Assembly (NCBI GenBank): GCA_008921705.1
Contig: VFFE01007082.1
Location: forward strand, 543,382-607,381
Reading direction: 5' to 3'
From: Burhinus oedicnemus
Taxonomy: Eukaryota; Chordata; Aves; Charadriiformes; Burhinidae
DNA: 64,000 nucleotides
Part shown: positions 1 through 11,109 of the stretch, piece by piece
How the letters are laid out: each line of letters begins with the position of its first letter
How positions within the stretch are numbered: position 1 is the first letter of the stretch
Translations under genes and position numbers: made by a program
Notes under the pieces: generated by a model
What the model was told of the DNA's origin: nothing
The model's database searches: none
Seen by the model: the letters and a program-made list of their open reading frames with translations, nothing else

Positions 1-20
1 AAAAAAAAGGGGGGGGGGGG
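1..20. repeat. A8G12 homopolymer pair at window edge
   Basis: Eight A then twelve G. Could be a real low-complexity tract or an assembly weak point. Confidence 0.8.
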
Positions 21-2048
21 CAAGTGATGAAAAATGGAAGTGGGAAAATGTGCAAAGAGAATGAGACCTGGAAATAAATTCTTAATGTCAAACTAATTCA
101 TTCTGAAACAGCCAGTATCAGCAGCTTTCCAATACCTGCTCCTCTGTTGTGCATTTTCTTTGCGTATGTACACATACTCTTATGAATCTTCTCAAAGCAA
201 GCTCAGTGGCTGGTCTTTCAGTTTGTAGCTCTTTACAATGTTCTCCCAAAGAAGCCCACAACTTACAACCATCTGGCATGGACGGATGACAGTTTATTTA
301 CTTCCCTGCAATGTGTACTACAGAGGACACACATCGGACCTCAACACACACACACTTTTCTCCTAGACCCGGATGAAACCTGATTCCTGATCTAACATAG
401 AGTAGCACAAAATGTCAGCAGCCACCAATTTCTAATCTCTTGAAGCCTGCATGATAATTTAGCCCAAAAGGCTGTTCTGTGCCCAAGTTTTTCTCCTTGA
501 GCAGTTTGCCAGACATTGTCAAGTCAAGGCAGATTGGTGCAGCAGGCTTGGGATGCCCCAGCCCAGGACGCATCCAGACCCATCTGCCCTGCCTTTTTCA
601 CTTCATTTGAGGGACCGATGGCTAATGTAAAGTGTGGTATCTGATGAATCAACAGGGCTTGAAATACAATCAACGTGCCACTGGGGTGCTGGGAAACCCA
701 CCACTACAGTGAACGGCCTGTGCTTCCAGCTTAGCAGTTCATGTAATAAGTGGCCTAGAAAATATAATGTTCAGTTGAGACTTCTGCCCATCCTCTGCAC
801 TTAGGGCCTGAGAGGACAGCCTGACTTGTGAAACATGCAGTCTAGCGTTCACTTTACAAAAACAGAAAGCTCAGCAAGAGCTAAAACTTACGGACTTACT
901 CATAGGATGGCATCATTACAGCAAGAGAGCTTGTGCTGAGGACACAGCAGAGATGGGGCAGTGGCTGTGCCAAAAGAGCAAGGCGGATGCTGGAAGACCA
1001 TAAACATAGAGGCTGTGTTGCCCACAGAGAGGAGGGAGAAGCTGGGAGAGAGCAGGAAAGACTGTCTCCCCGGGTACAGCATGCAGATCAGGGTAGGAAG
1101 CCACAATGTGAACGTTGCCTCTGTTTGTATAAGTCAGATGCTGGACTGTGATCCATGGGGATTGGCTGGAGTCCCACAGCAGCCATTCTTCAATACTTCC
1201 ACTGAAACTCTGATGACTCTTAATGCTGGAGGGAGGTGAAAGAACATAGGAGGTAAGGGAGGGAGGGGCAGAGATATACCTAGAAAATACCCCTCCAGAT
1301 GTGATCTCAAAACAGGATCTCTCTATCCTTTAAGCAAAGCCATCCAAGTAGGACTGTTTTTCCACCAGTCTTTCTTTAGGCTCCCAAGAAGGCCTAAAGA
1401 CAGAAAACAAAACCACACAAAAACAAAATGGAAAGAAACAAAACACAAAAGGCATCAGCAACTACAAAAAAAGGAAAAGAAGGGCGGGGGAGTCTACTCA
1501 GCGTTGACAGCAGATACTCGGTGCTGTTTGAACTTCATTGGTGGTATGGTCTCACATTTCTAAGGCTCTTGACATAGGCATTGGCTCCAGGGGCGAGACC
1601 ATCTGCATCTCTGTTTTGCTGGGATTGCTTCCATGCAGAGGGCCAGGAAAGGGAGATGGATTTCATCAGAACTGCCTTCTAAAATTCCCATCCTCGCTCC
1701 TGCCCCACCCCTTGCCAAGAGGGAGGGATGGGAGGGCTAATGTGATTTCTAATTCTAGCCCCATTTTGCTGCATTCTAGTACCAGCCAACAGACGTATCC
1801 CAGCAGCATTCAGACAAACACCCCTCGCACAGAACTAAACACAGCACTTAATTCGGCAGCCAACATTAACCCTGCCTTTCAGGGACAGCGTAAAGGTGGG
1901 GAAATTTAGGATAAGGAATATTTAACCTGGATATCAAAAAACACTTGCTAACAATACCAAACACTCAAATGAAAGAAAATCCAACTTCATCTATTAAAGC
2001 CATGAAAGAGTTCACTGAGGTAATGACTATGGAACAAGTTGAATGTCA

Positions 2049-2090
2049 TGAACACCGTGTCACATGGAACAGGTGAACACCATGTCACAT
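2049..2090. repeat. Two-copy 25-bp direct repeat
   Basis: TGAACACCGTGTCACAT at 2049 recurs at 2074 as TGAACACCATGTCACAT with one mismatch. Confidence 0.8.
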
Positions 2091-3459
2091 CAATGCTTTT
2101 TATGAATATTGGCCAACAATTAGCCTAAACAATACAATCTGGACTGGAAGATGAATACCCCCTATGTACTTCTGAGGGATTAGGGGCTAGGGGTCACATT
2201 CTTCCTCAGTATCAACTCCACAAGTAGCTCATGGTGACTGGACCCATTATAGAGATTAAGAAAAACATGCAGAGTTAAGAGAAGCAAGAGAAAAAGTCTG
2301 CAACAGAAATGAGGTCCAAAGTCCTAGCAAATCATGGCATTCATTTCATAGCAGTTGCCACCGAGAGAGGCAGGCTTCTTGTCTGTAAAAGCAACATTTG
2401 CAGAGATCAGGAGCCTATTGCATTAAGTGTTGCACTATAATTCTAAGGCTAGGAGTGCGCCCTGCTCGCTATGCAAGAGCAGTTGTCCACATAAACAGGT
2501 CCATTAAATCCATCAGTTGTGTCTGTCACTGGAGAGTTACCTGCTTGTAACACTCAGAAATAATGCAGTCACCTGTGAAGCAGCACCGAAGCTGGCTGCT
2601 AACTGTTCATATTTAGTCATAGTTCTGTTCTGATCTCACCTGCAAGAGGAAGGATGTATTTTGGGTACAAGCAGTGGCAACTTGATACCCCCAATCTGCA
2701 GGTGTTGCTCTGGGAAGCTCAGTTTTGGGCTCTGTTACTATTTCCCCTCATGAACCTGTGTCATTCCTATTGCTCTGTGCCTCAGCTTCCCTACATTTTG
2801 TTCACCTTTGAGGACTTAATTCAAAGGGCTCCTTTTAGACTCCTGTCTTCACCCTGAAGGACAAAACATTATATGCCATGTATCTCTATCACAGTCTCAG
2901 CTGGCAAAGACAAACTGTACTCCTGTTTTACTTCCACAGATGGGCTCCTGAAATCTTACATCCCTGGCAGAACGCTTGCTGCAGCCCATACCCTTATTCA
3001 GAGCCAGAACACAAGATTCTCTCCATTACCTGCTGCAGAGTCACATCTCACCCCAAGAAGTCTGTGGACCCACCTGGCACTCCTTGCTGCTGGTGGGAGA
3101 GTATCACATCTTGGTGATGGATGGCGGAGGGAAACACAGCTGTAGTTACCAGTGTGCCCATAGCTGACTCCATCTTGTCCCCAGTGATACCAGTGGAGGG
3201 GGAAGAGAGAACTTCCTCTCTCTGCTCCAGTAAACATTGCTTTTAGATCCTGACCGTGCTGCTGGTGTTTATTTCCTCCTGTGCCCCCCTCCCTCCAGAG
3301 CTCTCGGCATCCCCCCCAAGCTACTCCACAGTGCATAACTAGCATGCAGCAGCAAGCATTGAACATTCAGGGGATGAGAGCTGCCTGTGTATTGCTGGGG
3401 TGGAAACTGGGAAGCGAAGCAGAAGCTAGCACAAGTACTTACTGGGAAAAATCTGCATT

Positions 3460-3620
3460 TTATTTTTGTTGAAAATTATTCTTGCATGCCTAGAGCCAGA
3501 AGCTCTGCTCTATAGACATGCTAATTATCTGGGAGTCACTCTGTGTGTGTGTGGGGCTGCTAACGCCCGCCTCTCCTTTGGGGGAACAAACAGACGGCTT
3601 TTTATTTGTGTGTCGGGTTT
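3460..3620. promoter_or_regulatory. Candidate regulatory element with octamer/homeodomain site
   Basis: ATGCTAATTA at 3518-3527 combines a POU octamer-like half with an ATTA core, in a non-repetitive segment. Motif evidence only. Confidence 0.2.
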
Positions 3621-4916
3621 TTTTTCCCCTCTGCCCTTCCCTTGTCATTCTGGCTAGTGAAGCAGATCTGCCCAAACCTCCCTCTTGCCAGAGGAGCTGC
3701 AGCAGCCCTTTCCTGAAACACTCCGTGGGCGGAAAATGCCTAACTTCACTCTACCCACGGGGCAAAAACCCCACACTCACAACACGCAATTTGGAGCCGC
3801 ATCAGTCATGCCGACAGGACAGCACTCTGGGCTCTCTGTGTTGCTAATGCACTGCGCAAGCCGAACCCTCCAAGAACTAACCCATCCAAATCCTGCACAC
3901 GCACCCTTTCCCTCTCCAATCCTTAATAAATTCTTCCTCCCCCAACGCACGTGCTCACTCCATTCCCACCTTGATTCTCAAGTTTGTGACTCTTTCCACT
4001 TCTTTGCAAACACAGCTCCGTTCATCTTTACGTCTTGCTCCTGGGAGATACCACTCTGCAACCTCACCACCACAACTCTCCTTTCTCCATCTTCCATTTC
4101 CACATACCACACCCCGTAAACCTCTTCTTTACACCTTTTTATATACTGTCACACAGTGCTTTTCACTCCACACATCATTCAGACACCACTCTCCTCTTCA
4201 GATTCCTATCAATCAACCCTGCCATACTTCTTTACAAGCCTTCCTGCCTATGCTCACTCAGTTGCCCTAATTATCTACTCTCTTGCACATTCTTCCCTGG
4301 TTTTCCCTCACTAGCTGGTTACCTTCCCATGCATGTACGTTTACCCCGTATAAACCCATTCAACTTCTCATGCGTATGGCTCAGGCTCGCAGGACCTAGC
4401 TGTCCCTGTCTCTAGCAATTTAAGGAGTTGGGCACTACACCAGTTGTAGAATCTCTCGGTCCATCAGAAACCCAGAGGATATATCTGTGAAATCAGCCAG
4501 GTTTGAGACAGCCAAACTGAACTATACCCAATCTCTTGATGCAGTTTTTTCTGCCAGCCAGAAGGCCTGCAAGTGGTAAGAGCTGAGACAGGAGCACCCA
4601 TCCCTCCCAGGTAATTGTCCCTAAAGCATCAAAAACTGACCAGCACAGGAACGGAGGCAGACAAAAAACCCACTTCCCTTTGTCCTCCTTATTTGTAAGG
4701 ATACTTTAATGCTCTCCCAAACTACTAAAGAAGGTGAGCTCACCGTATTTTCCTTGTCAGCCCCTCTACTCACAGGTTAATACCCCAAGACCCTTCCAAC
4801 ACCCTTTAACTCTGGCCAACATTGCATCAAAACCAAACAAGCCATTTTTTTTAAAAAAATCACCAAAGCCTATCACTATGGCAGCAAGCTTCAGACCAGA
4901 TGTCTGAGGTCAGTGG

Positions 4917-5082
4917 GTGTGGAGGGAGGAAAGGGAAGGAGGGAAGGAGGGAGGAAAGGGAAGGAGGGAAGGAGGGAGGAAAGGGAAGGAGGGAAGGAGG
5001 GAGGAGGGAAGGAGGGAAGGAGGGAGGAAAGGGAAGGAGGGACGGAGGGAGGAAAGGGAAGGAGGGACGGAGGGACGGGAAA
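4917..5082 (+). repeat. 25-bp homopurine minisatellite
   Basis: AAAGGG starts recur at 4930, 4955, 4980, 5028 and 5053, giving a 25-bp period with one 48-bp step where a copy has lost its A-run. The unit begins AAAGGGAAGGAGGG and is all purine on the plus strand. The last two copies carry GACGG variants. Apparent open frames on both strands (Gly/Lys/Glu/Arg or Pro/Ser/Phe rich) are composition artefacts. Confidence 0.95.
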
Positions 5083-5149
5083 CGTTGGAAAGACAGGAAA
5101 ACAGAAAATTGTCTTGAGGCCCAAGTCCCAGAATGGGGATCAGAACCCC

Positions 5150-5310
5150 CCAAACCCTTCTCCCAGCACTGGCAGCAATTCACTGCAAGGCCTTAGGCAA
5201 TTCTCTTCACTTCTTTGTGCCCCGTTTCCCTATCTAAAAGGACAATGATCATCACTGCTGCCTAAGGCAGAATGAAGGTTAATATTTGAAGACTGCTGTA
5301 AGACATTTTT
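5150..5310 (+). mobile_element. MIR-like ancient SINE relic
   Basis: The order of GCAAGGCCTTAGGCAATTCT, CTTTGTGCCCCGTTTCCCT and ATCTAAAAGGACAATGATCA follows the MIR core (dinucleotide-by-block: gacctt-gggcaa, ctgtgcctcagtttcc, atctgtaaaatgggg). Diverged; limits approximate. Confidence 0.65.
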
Positions 5311-6654
5311 CAAAATATTATTAGCAGTTTCTGTCCCTGATGCCTTTTGGGAAAACTGTGACCAAGTGATATATGGAAACTGAACATTCTCAAGAAGTAC
5401 TAAGGCCAGCTTCCTTGCTGCTTAGCTTGTCCACATTCTGACAAAGCTTCAAATAATGTGCATATGGAGATGCACGCTTGACTTGTACACTGTTGGCTGA
5501 CACTCAGAGAATGTGTGCATATGCATGCACAAAACAGAGCTGAACCAGGTTCCTAATTGTTCGCCCGTTCTCCATCGTGTCTTTCACGCTTATCTTTTTG
5601 CTTGATCCCCTATGCCAAAAATTCACCTGCAAGACATTGACAAGACTGAGCCAAACTAAAGGGACAGGAAGAGGCAGAGACCTTTTCCCATGCATGCCCA
5701 CAGGCTCCACCCCAGCTGGAGCTGTTCTATGGTAGTACACAGTGTTTCCCCATTCCTTGCTGGCCTGAGCATCAACGCTGAAGGAAAAAGGGTCTAACGA
5801 GAGCTCTGGCTGCCTTGCAAGAGGGGATTTACATCTCAGAGAAGCAAAAGCAATGCCCGCTTCGCAGCAAGAACGCCCCACTTGTTTCACCTCTGCAAAC
5901 AGCCCTACCATGGGGGAAAACCACATTCTTTCTCTGCCTCACCCAATGCAAAGGAGAGGTACTGCTGAAGACAGAAATACCGCACATGGCACAGAAACCC
6001 AGCTCATCTCCTCGTGTCAGAGACCAAAGCCTCATCTTAAGAGCCGACGTCCGTGCCCACCTGTCAGCTGTGAGGAGGCGTTCCAGGAGGAATGGTCTTT
6101 GAACCATCTCAGCAGGGTGCTGGCTGAGGTGGGAGCAGAGAGGGAAGGAGCAAGACCTGCATCAGGCACCATGACACCCACTAAGCACCCTGCCTCTACT
6201 GAGCCCAGCCAGGCTGGCTCCCCAACGTCCCCCAGGCAGGCCCCTTTTCCTGGGGGCAGGCAGACGGACAGGCGTGGGGAAAGGTGCAGGAGGAAGAGCC
6301 AGAAACGTATTTCTGGGAATCCCAGAAAAGAGGTGGCAAGTGAGAGAAGAGAAAGAAGCACCCGACAGTCCAATAGCATGCGGCAGTGAAACAGAAAAAG
6401 AAAGGAGCTGAGTGAGATGTTTTGTGGGCTGCTGCTGATTCCGGGGAGTCCTGCCCTATTTGATTTTCCACTCGCAGCCCCCAGCAATCTCATTTTCAGT
6501 CACAGACTTTCCCCCTTTCCCCCAACGCACCCCCTGGGAGGACTCTCAGCCATGGCTGGGGGGCAACCCAAACCGTCACACAAACAAGAGGTCTCTCTGA
6601 TAACTGCCTTTCTCTGTAGTCTTCCTCTTTGACATGCATATTCCGTTTGGAGAA
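5311..6654. other. Intergenic, no gene seen
   Basis: A GC-richer stretch (5850-6400) supports a 178-codon frame on plus and a 153-codon frame on minus. Neither resembles a known family; both look like composition effects. Confidence 0.55.
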
Positions 6655-6985
6655 ACCCCCTCTCCCCTCCCACGCTCTCACCCGCGCCATCTGGTTACGG
6701 TTTGCACCATGACGCGCTTCCTCTGTGGTTTATTTGCTTTTTTTAGCCAAACCCAAGAGAGGGAGAGAAATACCCTGTTTGCTTTGGGGATGAACTAGCC
6801 ACCCCACACACACATTTACTTTATTTATTGTAGAGGGTTTGTGTGGCGGGTTAGGGGAAGGTTGGGCTTTCTTTTTGTTTTTGTTTTTTTCCCCCCATGA
6901 AGCTAATAAACGGGCTCCTCAGCATCTGCTGTAGATTATGAAAAGCTTTATGAGGCTGTTGATTTTGAAAAACATTGTCAGGTGA
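6655..6985. promoter_or_regulatory. Candidate regulatory element (E-box, RUNX, forkhead motifs)
   Basis: GCCATCTGG (E-box), CTGTGGTTTATTTG (RUNX core merging into a forkhead-like site) and a unique AT-rich part up to the MIR at 6990. Conservation was not testable here. Confidence 0.22.
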
Positions 6986-6989
6986 TAAG

Positions 6990-7185
6990 GCAATGTGATC
7001 TAGCGGTTTGAGAGGGAGGGAGGCCAGGGGAGGGCAGAATCAGAGCACCTGGCATCCGCAGGCACTCTGTGCCTCAGTGTCCCCATCACAGAAACAGGAC
7101 TAATTTGTGCCTGTCACTGGAGCACTGGTGAGGGCCTGTCTTCTGTAAAGTGCTTCATATACAAATATGTAGCATCCCTAGAATG
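6990..7185 (+). mobile_element. MIR-like ancient SINE relic, near full length
   Basis: CAATGTGATCTAGCGGTTTG matches the MIR 5' (tRNA-derived) head and CTCTGTGCCTCAGTGTCCCC matches its core; a GTAAAGTGCTTCATATAC tail follows. Limits approximate. Confidence 0.75.
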
Positions 7186-7264
7186 TTTTGTAGTGCTTAC
7201 ACCCCTGAATTACTCAACAGGCACAGAATATCAAAGACTGCCAGCTCCTCGCTGATGCAGGCCA

Positions 7265-7460
7265 GTAACGCTCATAGATTTTAAGGCTGAAGGGCAGACT
7301 GATGACTGTCTACTTTCCCAGTCCAACTCAGCATGAGAGACGAAGCTACGCTGAACCCACAGAGCCTGCCCCAGACTGCTGCAGTGAACACAGCAGGGAA
7401 GAGGACCTAAACCCCAGCCCTATGTTCAGCCCTCCAAAGTATGCTGTATTTTACAGCAGG
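7265..7460 (+). repeat. Possible old sauropsid interspersed repeat
   Basis: CTCATAGATTTTAAGGCTGA followed by GTCTACTTTCCCAGTCCAAC resembles a common reptile/bird repeat start (atagattttaaggccagaagg). Family not identified. Confidence 0.35.
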
Positions 7461-8196
7461 CACACAAAGGGAAGCTTTAAGAATTGCTTTGTCCTGGGTT
7501 TTGACAGCTGACTTCTGCAATCGCTAAATATTCCCACTCAGTTCATAGTCCAAGTCTCTGCTCTTACACAGCCCACTATTTCTCCAGGAACGACACAGAT
7601 GCTGTTGGTCTTCATCAAGTATGTTTATAGCTTATGTAGTCATTTACTAAAAACCTTCTTCATCGATGGCTTACCCCATCTACACAAGGCCCTTATCACA
7701 GAAGAGAGACTCCTCCCCTTTGGAGAAATTCTTGTATAGCACCGATGACTCCACTAGGAGTCATCTCCACTTCCACTAGGTGGAAGCTGGTCCCACAGCC
7801 CAGTGTATTTCTGCAAAGGGATGCAGGAGTCTTGCAGCCTTCCCTAGCCTACCTTGTGACTGGCTTCGTAATTTCCAGCAAGCATTTCAAACTTTGCCTG
7901 GGTCACAGCCACTTTGCCAAATGTGGGCATGTGCACACACAGCCCATTAATCCTCTTTGCTCCAGACTTGATTTAATTTAACATTAGGTTTGGATGAGTA
8001 ATTTTATCCTGCAACACAATTCAAGGTGATAGATGAGACTACAAGCAGGTGATAGCCCGGGCTTGATTCCCTCCCCCTTGCTTTCCTTCCTGAGAGGTTG
8101 TATGAAGAGATTTACTGCTGCTCCAAAGTGGGGCTTCCACTGGGGAGAGCCAAGGAAGAGAGGTTTCAACTCTCATGAAAGGCTGGACAGGAGGAA

Positions 8197-8226
8197 GGGG
8201 TGGGGTTGGGGGGGACAAGGGGAGGG
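8197..8226 (+). other. G-quadruplex-capable G-rich run
   Basis: GGGGTGGGGTTGGGGGGG then ACAAGGGGAGGG fits four or more G-runs with short loops. Confidence 0.6.
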
Positions 8227-8380
8227 CACAGACTGGTAAGCCAAAGCCCAAGCATGATGGCTAGGATCCAGGGAACAGCAAATCAGAGCACCCCCTTTCT
8301 CCCCTCAGGTCTCCCCTCTTGCACAGATTAACTCTTTGGAGGCCAGTCTTGCAAGAGAGAGATAATTTCACATTTCCAGT

Positions 8381-8403
8381 GTGCGTGTGTGCACGCACAC
8401 GCA
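8381..8403. repeat. GTGCGTGTGTGCACGCACAC quasi-palindrome
   Basis: Alternating purine-pyrimidine inverted repeat of about 22 bp, able to adopt Z-DNA or a cruciform. Confidence 0.8.
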
Positions 8404-10699
8404 TAGGTACACCAGTCTGCTTGGAAAAAACGGAATAAAGGAAGCTGGGGCTATAGTGACATGGGATCAGACTTCCACTGAAAACTTCTCTGTCTCCACT
8501 CCGTTGGTAGAAAAGTCTCTGTAGTCAGATGGATGGGCCTCAGAGTATGCCTTCAAGTACCCTGTCCGCCATCAGAGTAATGAGGTACAAGAGCAATTCC
8601 AAGAAATGATGGCAAACATGTCCCCATTCCTTTCCCAAGCTGACCTGGAGACCCTGTTAACGCCAAGTGATCAGGCAGGGTCTGCACCAGGATGTTGCAA
8701 TGGGGAAAGAGTCACGTGTCAGTCCTTTCCAAGCTGAAATGCTGTCTCCTTTTCAAACAGATGCTGGCACCATCTCTTGAGACACAACTGAATAAACACT
8801 GTCATTCCAGCAGCCGCCCTCAGCAGCTGACAGGTTACAACAGTATGTGAGGGCCAGCTTACCCAGATAGAAACCTAAGGTGCCCTCACCTGCAGTTAAC
8901 ACCGGAGAAAATACGTCAGCCCCAGCAGCCTGCAGCAAAGTGGGAGTGAACTGCCAGTCCAAACGTCTTTATCGCTTGTTGTTAGCATGCCTTAGTTTTG
9001 TTGTGGATTTTAGTTCCACCCATGCTTAAAATACAGAAAAACGTCTGTACAACAGAGAATGGACATTTAATAAGGCATGGCCGCTCAACTTCTGGATGGA
9101 AACTCAAAGACCCACTTGTTAAATGAACGATGTGTATATTGTTAGTGAACTTGTAACATGCAACTGGCAGAGCACAGAAGAGAGCGAGAGCAAAATCAGT
9201 GCCTTGTATGACTTTCTGGCATTGGCTTTCTGTGCTGTACAGACAATGCTAGAGTCCTTTGGATGCAAGCTAGAAATCCCAGAAGTTAAAAACAAATAGA
9301 GTCCTTGGAAGATAAACTGGGATAGAGGAGAAAAACCAAAGTGAAGGGGAGCAGAGTTGCAGCTGAAAGTCTGTGTCATCTTGTGACTTTGGAAATAGAG
9401 GGAAGATTCACTGCAGAAAGATTAGCAGTGGCAGGCAGGTCCCAAGAGGCCACTAGGGGTATGTGCCAGCCTCTGAGCTGAAGGAACAAAACATGGACAC
9501 ATGGGCCACGGCCTCACATGCAACATACTGAGAGCATCACCCTGGAGTTGGAAGTAAAGAGTCACGTTGCTATTTGGCAGATGGCAAAGTAAATTCAAGA
9601 ATCTTCAGATTTTCAAGTGGAATTATATACTGGCATGCTTTGCTACCCATAGCCCTTAAGAACTGCTTTCTTTACCTTTAGGTAAGTGTGTCTTAACAGA
9701 ACAAGTATCAGGCTTAGATGGAACAGGACCACTTTAAATAGGGGCTTTTAACCATGACGTTTTCAGGAGAAACAGTATCCCCTACACACTAACAGGTCAA
9801 CATACTCCTTAAGGAACACGTACCATAAGTAAATGTTTTCTAAATATTATCACTTGCCCATATAAGCACGATATATGACCTATTATCTGCAAGATGATAA
9901 ACAAAGAGCCCGGTACTGCATGTTCCGTGGGAGCAGCCAGGAATTCATGTCCCTATCAGTTGCTCTACATATTGTTACCTCAAACAGTCACTCGGTAGGC
10001 TACACCATGCAGGTGAGCGACAGCAGGTGCTTATGATAGCGTGTAGTCATGTAGCCTCTAGAGAGTACTCATTCAAACCAAATTAGCCAACCTGACTGCC
10101 CTCTTCAACCTGAATGATGTTCCAAGGAGAAAACATTGCATCTGCAGCAAGACCCCAAGTATTCCGGAATCAAAACATTGATAATGATGCATTCAGTGTT
10201 TTCATTTTTTAAAATTAGTTTAAAGACATGCCTTGGACCATGCCTTTCAGGCATGGTTTCCAAAGTAAGTGGCATTTTGCCACACATTTAAAAGGTTGTG
10301 TTTGACTGGACACAGGGATATCTGTGCCAGATACAGACACTCCAGAACACAAATACAGGTCTTTAAACACATTCAGAGGCACTCTTATGTGTGCTTAAGC
10401 ACCCATTCATACATGTCAGGCTGAGTACGTGTGCTTATATACAGTTGTGCCAGACACACAGAGGTAAAGTAATACAGATATACATGTAACATATGCACAC
10501 ACAAAAACACACACCACGCCTTGAGACACATGTTCTCATTCATCTAGACGTACACATCCTTTCATTTTCTTTGTGCTTCTCAGCTTTTACATCACAGAAT
10601 TATTGGTACACTGTTGTCCTACAGTCATTTGCCTCTCAAGAGTCTGTTAGGGAGACAAGAATGATAACAGCAAACAAATGACAAAGACATTCCTCAGTT

Positions 10700-10985
10700 G
10701 CAAAGCTCTTTTCAAACTCCCTCTGCACATTAAGCATACAAACCAGTCTTAATAACCCAACTCATACTATGCCTCATATCAGCAAGGCACGGGCTCATGA
10801 CAGACATTTATCTAATTCACCTACAGGCAGGTGAGTGCTGCCCCATTTTACAGGTGAATGAAACTGCTGCAAAGAATTCTTAAAGGTCTTGTCTAAGGTC
10901 ATTCAGATAATGAGTTGGTAGCAGAGACAGCAATGTTACCCGCAATCCTAAGCTTTGAACTCCCCTCCCCTTACCCCTCAATACT
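10700..10985 (-). mobile_element. MIR-like ancient SINE relic
   Basis: The plus strand shows CCATTTTACAGGTGAATGAA, GTCTTGTCTAAGGTCATTCA and GAGTTGGTAGCAGAGACAGC, the reverse complement order of the MIR core. Limits approximate. Confidence 0.7.
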
Positions 10986-11087
10986 GTCACTCCTCTACCT
11001 GCAGCATCGTATGTCAGTGACTGATCACGCACACACATACGTGCCTCTCAGAGGCAAAGTCAGACACTCAAACCTTTAGTGAAAAAA

Positions 11088-11109
11088 ATGTGTGCACTTG
11101 TGCACACAT
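11088..11109. repeat. Perfect 10-bp inverted repeat with TT loop
   Basis: ATGTGTGCAC, TT, GTGCACACAT: arms are exact reverse complements. Confidence 0.95.

Larger units (their letters stand above)
21..4900. other. Intergenic flank, no gene seen
   Basis: Open frames up to 144 codons exist but none shows a recognisable protein, splice context or codon bias. Apart from the repeat at 2049 and the octamer site at 3518, a weak MIR-like patch near 2740-2870 (TCTGTGCCTCAGCTTCC) is the only notable item. Confidence 0.6.

Noticed and set aside
4860..5248. Overlapping open frames on both strands (Gly/Glu/Lys-rich and Pro/Ser/Phe-rich)
   Set aside because: They are translations of the 25-bp purine minisatellite, with no start context or homology.
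5853..6493. 178-codon plus frame and 153-codon minus frame
   Set aside because: GC-rich non-repetitive stretch with overlapping frames on both strands, no recognisable domain or splice evidence.
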